This document shows positions 46,911 to 57,615 of a stretch of 64,000 nt of DNA, one piece after another. The translations under genes were made by a program, and so were the position numbers. A model generated the notes under the pieces. The model worked only from the letters and a program-made list of their open reading frames with translations. It was not told the origin of the DNA and did not search any database. The DNA is from Larix kaempferi. Taxonomy: Eukaryota; Streptophyta; Pinopsida; Pinales; Pinaceae. Each line of letters starts with the position of its first letter. Position 1 is the stretch's first letter. The stretch is from assembly GCA_027924585.1 (NCBI GenBank), contig BSBM01001067.1, forward strand, positions 5,664,501 through 5,728,500, given 5' to 3'.

Positions 46911-48300
46911 ACGACTTATCTAGGTATGTTTCGAGATCTGTTCATGATTAAGTTTATGGTATGTTTTCCTTCATTAAGGTTAGTACAATCTTAATTAACT
47001 TTAGACTTGTCATATCACCTTAATAAAAATTATGAATGCAGATATTCATTGATTAGGGTTTTGACACTTATGATTGTACTAATGCTTTGTGGTGTTGTAT
47101 GAGGTTGATGTTGTCCACTAACATGAAAGGTACATCAAGAAAGATAAATCATGTTCTAGTTTAAGAACATATGACCATGGTGACATGAAGACAAAGATTC
47201 ATCCATTGTCATGGATCACATAGAAGCTCTACTTACAAGGTATGTATACTTTGGTTCTACAATGCTTAACCTATGAGACATTGAGATATGCAGGTAACTA
47301 GCACAAGTCATTGAAGAGAACAAGAAGACATTGCTAGATATAACTAGCAAATATGATAACCATGTATGTTTTTCCTATATCAAGTTAGAATCCTACCTTG
47401 TGTTAGGATCTTATACTGTTGTATGGTTGATAATGATTATTCATGAAGTTAGAAATGTAAGTAATCAAGGGTTTATGCATATTATGTCTCTTACATTGAT
47501 TGATGATATGACTAACCAGAAAAGTCTTTGGTCAAATAAAGAATATGCATGAGTAAAAGAAGTATTCCCTGAAACCTTGAATAGTAATGTTTATTATCTG
47601 TGTATGAAATGATCTTGACCATACATGTTTAAGATTACTTAGAATCATAATGTTTTTTATAGTATTAAGATTGTACTAATGAATGTATGTATGAGATCTC
47701 GAGGATAACACAATGATGATACTAGTAAGTATGCATAGTGATCGAGGATGGATATAAGTTCAAAGATAGGTAATTCAGATCAAGAGGGAGCACACTCCAG
47801 TAGTTACTGCAAGGAAGCACATATTGAGAGGGAGTCCACCCTACAAACCAAACAAAGATAAGTATTTGAATTGTCATTTATTGCATATTTGTTTGTTTAA
47901 ATAATATTGTTCAATGATGTATATGCTTATGTTCCTAGACTCAGGGTGTGCATTATGCATATTAGAATAATTGCATTAATGAACAATATACTACTAATAT
48001 GCATGTGATGGGTAAGTGGCCTATGGCACTGTACAACATTCCATTTCTACTTATCTAGAATGAAACCTCTTTGCTGACATGTTGGGAGTAGTGCAAACTC
48101 TTAACAATGTTCTGGTAGAGATTGGAAGGCATCTAGAAAGTTACGGGATATGGATAAATGTTGTATTGAAGCATTGGCTAAAATAATTGCATGACTATAT
48201 GACATATTTATTTATGTGTAAGAATTTATTCTGAAAACTATGAGAAGTTTCTAATCATGCAATTTAACTTGTTTTGTAGGAAAGATCGTATACGAGCACC
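46911..48300 (+). other. Spacer without recognisable coding content inside copia family C
   Basis: 1.4 kb, AT-rich, no retroelement protein motif found. It occupies the place of gag, protease and integrase. It may be leftover internal sequence or a further old insertion. Confidence 0.5.
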
Positions 48301-48399
48301 TACAAAAGAACGACTACAACATTTGTTCCAGCAACAAAGTTATATATAGAAGATATTGAATATATTGAAGTTCCTAGGATCCGGGAAGAATGCCATGAT

Positions 48400-48600
48400 T
48401 CGTCGACCATGAAGAATGATATTTGGGATGTGGTCCCAAGAACTGAAGGGAAGTCTGTTGTGACTTCCAGGTGGATCTATAAGATCAAGCATGCTATAGA
48501 AGGCAGCATAGAGAAATACAAAGCTAGTGATGAAATGGAAGATACACCAGATGGATGTCAAGATAGCTTTCTTGCTTGGTGTTCTTCGAATTGATGATAC
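48400..48600 (+). pseudogene. copia RT fragments, family C, with internal deletion
   Basis: MKNDIWDVVPRTEGKSVVTS and IYKIKHAIEGSIEKYKA give the RT N-terminal region. The frame then jumps directly to sequence encoding MKWKIHQMDVKIAFLLGV in another frame. About 50 codons between them are missing. RT downstream of this point up to 48927 is absent, including YVDD. Confidence 0.82.
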
Positions 48601-48735
48601 TTCGAGGAAGAAGTGATGGGATGCATTTGCAGGGGCCATTCCAAGCATGGTGAGAGGAGGATCCTTCCCATGGCTGTGGATGTAAGTGTTGTGTGATGAG
48701 AATCAGGATGATGCTCCAATTATTGCTTTGTATAT

Positions 48736-48994
48736 GCATCATGTTGGATGCTGGATATGATCAGTTGGATCATGTATTTGTATATGCATCATGTTGGATG
48801 CTTGATATGATCAGTTGGATCATGTATTTGTATATGTATTAAGTGGATACATTGTATGATCAGGTGGATCATGTATGATGACATGTATCATGTAGATACT
48901 TTGTATGCATCAGGAGGACGCAGTGTATGATCAGGATGATCATGGATGATGAGCTTCAGGGTGTTGCTCCAGATGATATGCATCAGGATGATGC
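48736..48994 (+). repeat. Array of about ten short hairpins with varying stems
   Basis: Units such as GCATCATGTTGGATGC (48736-48751, 48786-48801), TGATCAGTTGGATCA (48758-48772, 48808-48822), TGATCAGGTGGATCA (48857-48871), GTATCATGTAGATAC (48885-48899) and GCATCAGGATGATGC (48980-48994). Each has an ATC...GAT core, and the outer two base pairs change together. The array lies where the middle of RT is missing and overlaps the start of the next open frame. Confidence 0.85.
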
Positions 48995-49676
48995 TGTGAT
49001 GATGTATCGTCAGATGATTGGGTCCTTGATGCACTTGACGAATACGAGACCAGATATCTGCTTTGCGGTGAACACCTTGAGCAAGTATTTGACAGATCCG
49101 AGACATGTTCACCTAATAGCTGCAAAGCATATTCTGAGGTACCTGAAGGGTACAGTTGACTATGGGCTCAAGTATGAGGCGAATCAAAATTTTAACCTGG
49201 AGGGTTATGTTGATTCGGATTAGGTAGGCAGTGCCATTGATTGAAAGAGCACTTCCAGGTGCTGCTTCAGTATGGGATCCGGTATGATCTCTTGGTTTAG
49301 CAGGAAGCAGTCCTGTGTGGCACTGAGTACAACCGAAGCAGAGTATGTCGCAGCTTGTTCGGCTAGTTGTGAGGCAGTATGGCTTAAGAAGCTACTATCT
49401 GATTTGTTTTGATCTCCAGTTGAGTGCTACTTGTATATATTGCGACAACCAGAGTTGGGTGAGAACCCGGTGTTCCATGACAAGTCGAAGAACATTGAGA
49501 TCAAGTTCCACTATAACAAGGATATGGTGCAGAGAGGAGCAGTGAAGCTCCTGTATGTTGCGACGGATGAGCAGATAGCCGATGTGTTGACCAAGCCGCT
49601 ATCCAGAGTGAATTTTGAGTACTTCAGAGAGAGACTTGGTGTACTTCAGATCGAGATTCCTTCCAAGGGGAAGTGA
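48927..49676 (+). pseudogene. copia end of RT and RNase H, family C
   Basis: Opens in the array, then YRQMIGSLMHLTNTRPDICF, KHILRYLKGTVDYGLKYEA and a stop in VDSD-VGS. RNase H continues with [20 protein letters not shown], and then, after another break, NPVFHDKSKNIEIKFHYNKD and DVLTKPLSRVNFEYF, ending at 49676. Stops near 49222 and 49242 and a frameshift near 49410 disable it. The order and spacing match the family A RNase H end. Confidence 0.9.
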
Positions 49677-49714
49677 TGAGTCCAGAGACACAGATGCACA
49701 CAAGCCATTCTCAC

Positions 49715-50032
49715 ATATTGGTAGGTAGGTCCTCCTATGGTGCAAATGTAAGGGCTGGGGCTATTCTCACATGGTGGTAGGTAGGTCCTCCCATGGTGAG
49801 ATGTAAGGGCTGTTGAGATTTTATGACATGATGGTAGCTAGTTCCTCCCATGGTGACATGGTGGTAGGAGAGTCCTCTCATGGTCGTTGATGTAATTACC
49901 GTGCCTTTCCGACATGATGGTAGGTAGGTCCCCCCATGGTGACATGGTGGTAGGTAAGTCCTCTCATGATCGTGATGTAAGTGCTGAGCCATTCCCAGAT
50001 GGTGGTAGGTAGGTCCTCCCATGTCGATGTAT
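49715..50032 (+). repeat. Tandem repeat with CATGG/CCATG stems in copia family C 3' region
   Basis: About seven units of GGTGGTAGGTAGGTCCTCCC with ATG at each side, spaced 30-70 bp. Each can fold with CATGG at the left and CCATG at the right. The array lies after the RNase H stop, like the arrays of copia copy 2. Confidence 0.78.
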
Positions 50033-50104
50033 ATAAGTGTTGTGTGTGTACATATGGGTTGTGCTCCGTGGACGATGACGATGATCTGAAGACGATGATG
50101 TGAC

Positions 50105-50420
50105 AGTATGGTACACAGGTTTTGCAGAGGCATATGATCAGTCTTGAGATGTTCTTGCAGGTTTTGCAGAGGCAGTGTAATCAGTCCTGGGAGATCTTGC
50201 AGGTTTTGCAGAGGCAGTGTAATCAGTCCTAAGGTGTACCTACTTGATGGCTTGCTCGCTGAGATAACATGATCAGTATGATACTCTGTGACCGTGGATA
50301 GGTTGTGCAGTCACATGTAAAAGATCCTGGGAGATCTGATAGGTTGAGCAGTATGCTCGTAATCAGTTCTGGGATTCTCTTTCCAGGTTTTGGCTTAATG
50401 CACGTAATCAGTCCTGAGGA
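50105..50420 (+). repeat. Second tandem repeat in copia family C 3' region
   Basis: Two to three clear units of about 55 bp with TTGCAGGTTTTGCAGAGGCA and TGTAATCAGTCCT (near 50105-50240), then looser copies of the AATCAGTCCTG motif to about 50420. Confidence 0.75.
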
Positions 50421-50640
50421 CTTTACAGTATGGCTAGTGATGATGAAGACCTACAGGTGGTGGGCCTACATCCAGTATGAAAAAGGACTGGCTCTGTAGA
50501 AATTCCTATGACGAGTAAATGAGAGATTAATTGAGATAGCAGCAGCAGTGAAGATGACGATGATTCAATGACGATGATCCAAGAAGAAGACTTGTGCTAG
50601 AATACATGTGTCAAGAAATACCTTCCTAGTTAAGAGGGAG

Positions 50641-51273
50641 TGTTGATGTATTTGTAACTTTGGAATGTATTTCATATATGAATTCCTATAGAGATGTTAT
50701 TATTCCTCTATATGGAGGTGTTTGTATTCCTATAAAGATGTTATTATTCCTCTATACGGAAGTGTCATCATTTATATTGTAAGTGTCGTAACTTATACTT
50801 GATGGGTTATTAGACCACCTTGATGGGGTTGGCCCTGTATAAGTCATGTGGGTTAAAGGGTTATTAGACCACCCTATTGGGGGTCGGCCCTGTCATCATT
50901 ATGCTATGTGGTTAAGTTGAGGCCGACCTAGTAAAGGTTATTAGGCAAGTCAAGTCACGTATAAATAGAGTGCGAGAGGCACTCTATTTGATCATTCACT
51001 TTCTCACTCACACACTCATTGGAAAGTGGCGCACTAGTGGAGGAGGAGAAGCTACTGCTAGGAGGACTATCTCTTGAACTTGGGTTGTATCATTGCTCTA
51101 TCTATCTCTGAGGAAGTTGCGGGGTTTTTCACCATCTTGGTTTTCCCCGGGAAACTCTGTGTCTCTTGTGTGCTTGCATTATTGTGTCCATGTTTGATAT
51201 GTTGTAGATATGATGTACATGTTATTCTCTCAGTTGAGATCCTAGATCAGATTGAAATTTTGAAAAACTAGCA
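50641..51273 (+). repeat. 3' LTR of copia family C
   Basis: 633 bp, same length as the 5' LTR. Preceded by a purine-rich AAGAGGGAG, the probable PPT. Starts TGTTGATG and ends AACTAGCA. Confidence 0.95.
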
Positions 51274-51278
51274 TAATG
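51274..51278. repeat. Target-site duplication of copia family C (right)
   Basis: TAATG, identical to 44981-44985. Confidence 0.92.
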
Positions 51279-51560
51279 CATTCAATTGTTGGTCGCCCTA
51301 AATGCATGAGGTGGGGTGAAATTTTGTAATGTAATTCGCAAGAGAAAGAAACTAATTTATCTCTACCATGGCCAAATTAAGTAAATAGTTCATAGGATGT
51401 GCACATGGTATCATTGTGTGTCCATAAGTAAGTAATGCCTTGGTGGTGGAAGGGAGGCAAGTAAATAGTTCATAGGATGTGAATAGGGTATCACTGTATG
51501 TCCATAAATAAGTAATGTCTTGGTGGTCGAAGGGAGGCAAAATACATAGGGTGTTTGAAA
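51279..51560. repeat. Dispersed repeat X (continues from 44935-44985)
   Basis: CATTCAATTGTTGG, CATGGCCAAATTAAGTAAAT and CATAGGATGTGCACA are found again in the same order at 63816-64000. Copia family C inserted into this repeat. A tandem 80-bp duplication (51379-51458 and 51459-51538) is present here but not in the right-hand copy. Confidence 0.85.
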
Positions 51561-51943
51561 ATGGAAACATTCCTCTTTTTTTTAAATCTTTTTTCATGTT
51601 GTCCAATACAACTTTAGAGATTGAACATCTTAAGAGGTGGGATTGGATTTTTTATTTTATTTTTTACATTATATTGATGTATAAAAGGGAAGATACCAAG
51701 TTATTTGTTTATAGAGGTTATTTTTTATAGAGTTGTGTGTAAAGAAAATTGATTTGTATTTCACAAATAATAATGAGAAGGTTGTTGTCAAAATTGATTT
51801 ATATAAATAAAAATTAGAAAGAAAATATAGAAGCAAGAATGTAAAAATTGGTTTGACAGTGTGAAATGTAAAGAAAGAAAAATGTTTAGTGAAGAATATA
51901 AATTTTAGAAAACATATGTGCAAGAATGTTGCAAAAAGGGAAA
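51561..51943. other. AT-rich sequence without identified feature
   Basis: No coding similarity, array or RNA gene seen. The last five bases, GGAAA (51939-51943), are the target duplication of the next element. Confidence 0.6.
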
Positions 51944-52671
51944 TGTTGGAACATTAAACCATCTATACCTTGGGTAAATTAATCATTTAATTAATTTACT
52001 TAGTGTTTAGAACCTTGTTCCAAGTTTATTTGGCATAATATAGCAACCTAGCACCTAGTCTATTGTCTTGGGGCCACCTTATCCACTTTTTTACCATCTT
52101 AGACTAGTGATGCACCCTCATACTTTCTTTTACTGAGATTTTATGAGCTAATGTGCCCTAGATAGTTTTATTATGATTTTATCCTACTTTTATGAGACAA
52201 AGATTGCTTTTAGCAACTTTTCTCTTGGATTGAGTTGCCTAAGTTGCACTAGAGTGTCTTTAGGAAAGTTGTTAGCTTTTTCCACCAGCCACTTCCATAT
52301 TTTTCTCAAAGAAAACCATCCTCTTGCTGATTTTATGTCACTCATGGTCCACCAAGCATCCACTTTCCCATTCGTGACCACTTGCATAGAGTTGGTTTTA
52401 GCTTATTTTCTAGATTGGGGTTTTAGTGCTAAATAAGCCTGCTTTTTCAGTGATCCTCTCGAATTGCCTCTAGTGCATTCAAATTATCTCTATAAGATGT
52501 AATATATTTGTATTCTTATTATCCAATACCAATTATAAAGTAATGGACATTAACAGAATTACATTCTACATGTTTTTGCATCTAACTTTCTTCACAATTT
52601 TGCTAGACTCTGATGAATTCTTAGTGAAGACTTCTTTGGATTAGATATTTGGCTTGTTTTGAATTCTAATA
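51944..52671 (+). repeat. 5' LTR of the non-autonomous element
   Basis: 728 bp, collinear with 54218-54928. Confidence 0.94.
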
Positions 52672-52682
52672 TGGTATCAGAG
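52672..52682 (+). promoter_or_regulatory. Primer binding site of the non-autonomous element
   Basis: TGGTATCAGAG follows the LTR directly, then TT instead of C; initiator-Met type. Confidence 0.88.
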
Positions 52683-52764
52683 TTCAGGGAGCTCAGAGCT
52701 TAGATCCAGATAAATATTCCAATATAATTTTCAAAGTACGTTTTGCAGGGACACAACTTCTACA

Positions 52765-54009
52765 ATGGATTTGAATTTGGTTCCTCTTCTCACACCATTC
52801 AACTATGCTGAGTGGAAGCCAAAGATGAGCGCATATCTTAAGAGACAATGTCTCTATGAGATATCTATTGGAGCCGTTGAAGAACCGGAATCCTCAAAAG
52901 AGAACTTGAATGAATGGTTTAATGATTGTGATAGAGCTTTTGGAGCAATATGTTTGGCCATATCTTCACAAATGCGCTACCTCATTGATTCTGTTAACAC
53001 TCCAAGTGATCTCTGGCGCACATTAGACAGAGAATTTGGATTGTAACTTGATGAGGGAGAGATCATCCATATGAAGAGCAAGTCTACCATGAATACCTCC
53101 TCAAATCATCTCATTGAAGTCACAGATGTCTCAACCACATATTTTTTTTATGAAGTTGTTCTTGAAGAAACTATAGAATCTTCAACTTTTTCTCCTAAAA
53201 TTGAAGAATCCTTCTCCGCTGGTGCGCATTCTCATGTTGTTGATGAAGAATAGATAATAAATGGAGTTGATTTTGTTGAAGAGATGTCCATTTAAACCCC
53301 TCTGTTCTCTTGTAATTCTTATACTCTTAATTCTGAGTAAGATTTTACAGTGTATGCTCTAGATTCTAAAGAGGTTTTTTATTCCTCTGTCTCCCATGAG
53401 TTTACTAGTTTGCAGGATGATGATCTACAGGATATGTTGGAGGTTAGATATGATTATGGAGTTGTTGCATTCGCACACCTTGATACCATATTTTCTATGG
53501 ATTCCTACATGATCATTTGCAGTTGTTCTCAGAGGTTCAATGAAGAAGGAGGACACTACAAATTGCTTGGGTTCAATTCTCAGGCATGTCATGATGTTTT
53601 TGGTTCTGATCTCACCACTCTTGGTTCAAAGGATATGCCAAAGAACCATATACACATACTTGGAGCTTATTGCAACTCTACTGCATTGGAGTTTAAGTTT
53701 CAAGTCTCTACAATTGGTCCTCAACTGATCATAAATTCAATGGACCATCAATCAATCCTTGGAGCTGATTTAAATTCCACTGTTCATAAGTTTAAGCTTC
53801 AAGAGAATTCAGATCTGATTGGAGTTGATACTGCCTCTCATGGTTCGAATTTCAAGTTCCAAAATGGTCTACTAATTCATGGATTTGTTCTCTCCATGTT
53901 TGGTTTCAAGAACAAGTTCAAAGAGCCTCTAAATTTGCTTGCATTCAAGCACAAGTTTTTGGAGCACGATCCCCTTATTCCAAATAAGAAGATACCTCCA
54001 AACATCTGA
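52765..54009 (+). pseudogene. gag-like head fused to an unrecognised C-terminal domain
   Basis: One frame runs from the ATG at 52765 to the stop at 54007-54009 (414 codons). Residues 1-93 form a copia-type gag head (FNYAEWKPKMSAYLKRQCLY, then SSQMRYLIDSVNTPSDLWRT). The remaining 320 residues match no family I recognise. They lack zinc knuckles and contain a degenerate repeat (HILGAYCNSTALEFKFQ and SILGADLNSTVHKFKLQ, and a third looser FKFQ copy). Four in-frame stops (53044-53046 TAA, 53251-53253 TAG, 53293-53295 TAA, 53338-53340 TAA) are each one C to T change from a Gln codon. The long uninterrupted tail suggests former selection on the whole frame. Function unknown. Confidence 0.82.
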
Positions 54010-54206
54010 TCAAACCATACCTACTGAAGTTTGGAGTTGCTGCAATAAAATTTTGGTGTGCATGTGTCCATCTGTTTTAAGGGAGGGTTTTATTCCCATG
54101 AGATTTTCCCTATTTCCTTAGCTTGCTCGGGCATAAAAATTGTAATGGGGTGACCAAAAGCCGTTTCTTGGGCCCTAATCTAATAATTATCACTTCAAAG
54201 TCAAGC

Positions 54207-54217
54207 TTAAGGGGGGG
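54207..54217 (+). promoter_or_regulatory. Polypurine tract of the non-autonomous element
   Basis: A purine run ending in seven G directly before the 3' LTR at 54218. Confidence 0.88.
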
Positions 54218-54928
54218 TGTTGGAACATTAAACCATCTAGACCTTGGGTAAATTAATCATTTAATTAATTTACTTAGTGTTTAGAACCTTGTTCCAAGTT
54301 TATTTGGCATAATATAGCAACCTAGCAACTAGTCTAGTGTCTTGGGTCCACCTTATCCACGTTTTGACCATATTAGACTAGTGATGCACCCTCATACTTG
54401 CTTTTACTGAGATTTTATGAGCTAATGCACCCTAGATAGTTTTATTCTTCTTTTATCCTGCTTTTATGAGACAAAGATTGATTTTAGAAACTTTTCTCTT
54501 GGATTAAGTTGCCTAAGTTGCAATAGAGTGTCTTTAGGCAAGTTGTTAGCTTTTGCCACCAATCGCTTCCATATTTTTCTCCAAGGAATCCATCCTCTTA
54601 CTAATTTTATGTCACTCATGGTCCACCAAGCATCCACTTTGCATAGAGTTTGTTTTAGCTTATTGTCTAGATTGTGTTTTTAGTGCTAAATAAGCCTACT
54701 TTTTCAGTGAACCTCTCGAATTGCCTCTAGTGCATTCAAATTCTCTCTATAAGATGTAATATATTTGTATTCTTATTATTGAATACCAATTATATTGTAA
54801 TGGACATTAACAAAATTACATTCTACATGTTTCTGAATCTATCTTTCTTCACAATTTTGCTAGACTCTGATGAATTCTTAGTGAAGACTTCTTTGAATCA
54901 TATATTTGGCTTGTTTTGAATTCTAATA
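54218..54928 (+). repeat. 3' LTR of the non-autonomous element
   Basis: 711 bp, a little shorter than the 5' copy because of a small internal deletion near 54640 (the segment after CATCCACTTT). Confidence 0.94.
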
Positions 54929-54933
54929 GGAAA

Positions 54934-56532
54934 ATGGAGAAAATATTCAAAAATAAACATAATAAAAATACGTGGACCACTTCAACAAGCAATAGAGATC
55001 ACATTCTGGCATGAAAAATAAGCAATAACACAACTAAGAACCATCTTAGATAAGTTGAGATGTGTTACAAAAAGGTGAGAACAACCCAAAGAACTATGCT
55101 AAGAAGAAACTACAAAGTTGAAGTTGAATAACTTGCCAATTAAGGAAAGATTGAATTTACATATTAGAAATTAAGATTCAACATCTCAAAGGAATTGAGA
55201 ATCAACATTATACATACAACCTTCCCTTTAAAAATGAATTTTGATTAAAAAAAATTCTAAATAAGATATGCTGCTAGCATCACAATAAAGGTTTTTTTTT
55301 GTTAATATTAATATTTTTTTGTTAATATTAATATTTATTGTGAAAATAATTCTAAAAGTAAAATAGAATAATTATTAAAGTAGAATATTTTTTTATAAAA
55401 ATATGTTAGATGTATAGATTTTTTGCAAAACAAAAATAACAATTACAAGATGGTTCACAAGGTACAAAACCAATATCAAAATGAACATAGTAAAATCGTA
55501 CCAAAAAATACCATAAAACATATTAGGTTCAATAACTTTGTTTCATATGGCATGTCACTGTGATTGTTTTTATCTTGGCACTTTACTTAGTGGGTCATCT
55601 TATTGAAATATTTAATTACTTTTTAAAAATTATTTTAACTAATTTAATTTAATATTAGTATTCATTAATGTTTAAAGTTAAACTTGATCAAAAACATCAT
55701 AAGAAAAATTGAGATCTCAAAACAACAAAAAAGAACAAACAATTAAAAAAGATTAGTTTGAAGAGTTAAAAAATAATAAATAAATAAAGCTAAAACAAAA
55801 AATAAAGAATTAAAAATAATAAAAAAATTATAAAGACAAAGAAAGAAATAAGGGAAGGTTGATCTCACTTGTCATTTTTGAAGTTGAGAAAAAGTAGGTA
55901 ATACACCGAATAGAATCTATAACCTTAATAAAACAAAATGGAATGTAGAATCTGCTTAGAAATGTAGATGAGATTGACATGAAGTGGTGTTTGAAAGTCA
56001 ACTATATTTAAATGTATTTTTCAATTCATTTAGAAAATAAAATGTCTCAAATGAGATTGAATTTGTAAATATGTAATATTTTGTTCTCAACTTGTAATGA
56101 TTTATAAATAAATAATATATTTATTATGATAATAAATTTAAACCTTTTAAATATAAAATTTTGTAAGTAAATGATATTATAGATCATCATTTTTATAATA
56201 AATTAAAAGTAAGAAAATAAAATAATATTTTTTCTAGTTAATATATAGGTTGAATAGAATAAAATAGTTTAAATTTGATAATTTGAGTACATAAATAATT
56301 TGATGGAATTATATATACAATATTTATCATAAGCAAAAAATTACAATCTTAAAATAACTATACATACTATTTTTTATAATGATTATCTAAAATTTACAAA
56401 TTTATTGAAAATGTGGTTCTAGTTTAAAAGACAATTAAAATCAACATCTAAATATTTGTAAGATTGAACTACTTCAAGGATGTTATTACAACAAAATTTG
56501 GAGTATACATTTTCATCTTATATTTAATTATC
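54934..56532. other. Very AT-rich sequence, no feature recognised
   Basis: 1.6 kb dominated by A and T runs, including a short duplication of TTTTTTTGTTAATATTAATA near 55297-55335. No coding or structural RNA signal seen. It ends at the target duplication of the LINE. Confidence 0.65.
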
Positions 56533-56548
56533 ATAAAGTTGGTTTTAT
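56533..56548. repeat. Target-site duplication of the minus-strand LINE (left)
   Basis: ATAAAGTTGGTTTTAT, identical to 62851-62866. A 9-T run follows and is the poly(A) tail on the minus strand. Confidence 0.85.
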
Positions 56549-57118
56549 TTTTTTTTCATTAAAATGATTAAAATTATATTTAAAATGTAGGTCGTGGTCG
56601 TAGCCTAAAACGACGTAATTATAATTTTTCAAATAATTATATATTGATTCTGATCTTTTTCTACTATTTTCCCCTGTGCATCAATATAATTCCACAATTT
56701 TATCCATTTTCCAACATATTTTTGAGCTTAGTATCCTGAAATTCCGAATTCCGATCTCTGTCAATCTTTGATTGTCTCAGCCTCCATTTCTCCTACTTCT
56801 TATTTATGATTTTAATCAATCTCATACAACAATTATGAAATGTGCTTTCTTACTTCTTATTTATGATTCTCATCGATCTCATATAACAATTATTTCTTCT
56901 AAGTATATTAATAATATGTCTTTATGCTTCAATTCTTCACTCGTTGATTCTGGCAATCTTTGAACCCTACTATTCTCTTCTATCAACATCTCATGAATCC
57001 TTTGAGTCCTACGATAGTACCTACGATCCTTCTAAAACTACACTGGCGTCGGTTATCATCCAACAACGATCCTCTATCTTCGTCTAGCTGCTAAGCTTGC
57101 TTCTAGCTAAACCGTGCC
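56549..57118 (-). other. LINE 3' UTR
   Basis: About 570 bp between the RNase H end and the poly(A) tail. A short duplication (TACTTCTTATTTATGATT twice, near 56792 and 56851) is present. No gene. Confidence 0.65.
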
Positions 57119-57560
57119 TTATGGGATTGTGTGAATACTTGTGGAACCTTTATTTGTTACTAAATACTCTTGCATTAGCTTGCATCCTAGATTTGCCCGC
57201 CTGTTCGCTGCCTTGTTTGATCCACGCAGGATATGAAAAATTTGATGCTTCGAAAATTGCTGAAGAGTGTTTCTTATCCTTTCAAGGATCATATTTAGCT
57301 TGACATTGCCAAATTGTTTCTTTGTGTTCAAATTGTTGATCAATATTTTTGAATCACCAAATATTTGGAATTCAGTGTATTCCTCACTTAGAGCCAATTG
57401 GAAACCTTTTAAAAGAGCAAGCGCTTCTGCTTGATTATTGGAACGATTGCCTAGTCCCCAGTTGTAATTGACTTCTTGTTTTCCTCCAGCAGAGAAAATC
57501 ACCCCCCAGCTCCTGCGAATCCAGGGTTACCTTTAGATGCTCCATCAAAAAAAATAGTGG
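57119..57560 (-). pseudogene. LINE RNase H domain, frameshifted in a G run
   Basis: TIFFDGASKGNPGFAGAGG (57560-57510) is the first strand with the catalytic Asp. The G run at 57505-57510 is out of register, so VIFSAGGKQEVNYNWGLGNR continues in another frame to 57119. Further residues are NNQAEALALLKGFQLAL, QIFGDSKILINNLN (GDS with Asp) and ILRGSNKAANRRANLG. It closes ORF2. Confidence 0.88.
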
Positions 57561-57615
57561 CTTTATCTTGTGTTTTCCACCATTCCTGAAATTCCATATC
57601 CGGTAATCTGAGTAT

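Larger units (their letters stand above)
44986..51273 (+). mobile_element. Ty1/copia LTR retrotransposon, family C, internally deleted
   Basis: Two 633-bp LTRs, identical TAATG target duplications, perfect PBS, a duplicated leader, gag remnant, RT fragments, RNase H and a repetitive 3' region. Protease and integrase are absent, so a large internal deletion or replacement has occurred. The coding parts are related to family A but clearly distinct. Confidence 0.95.
51944..54928 (+). mobile_element. Non-autonomous LTR retrotransposon with gag-like fusion ORF
   Basis: Two LTRs (728 and 711 bp), identical GGAAA duplications (51939-51943 and 54929-54933), PBS, a single coding frame of 414 codons and a PPT. 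No protease, RT, RNase H or integrase is encoded. LTRs start TGTTGGAAC and both end CTAATA, a non-canonical TG/TA pair. Confidence 0.93.

Noticed and set aside
49735-50133. 132-codon minus-strand frame rich in His and Thr
   Set aside because: It is the antisense of the GGTAGGTAGGTCCTCCC repeat array of copia family C.
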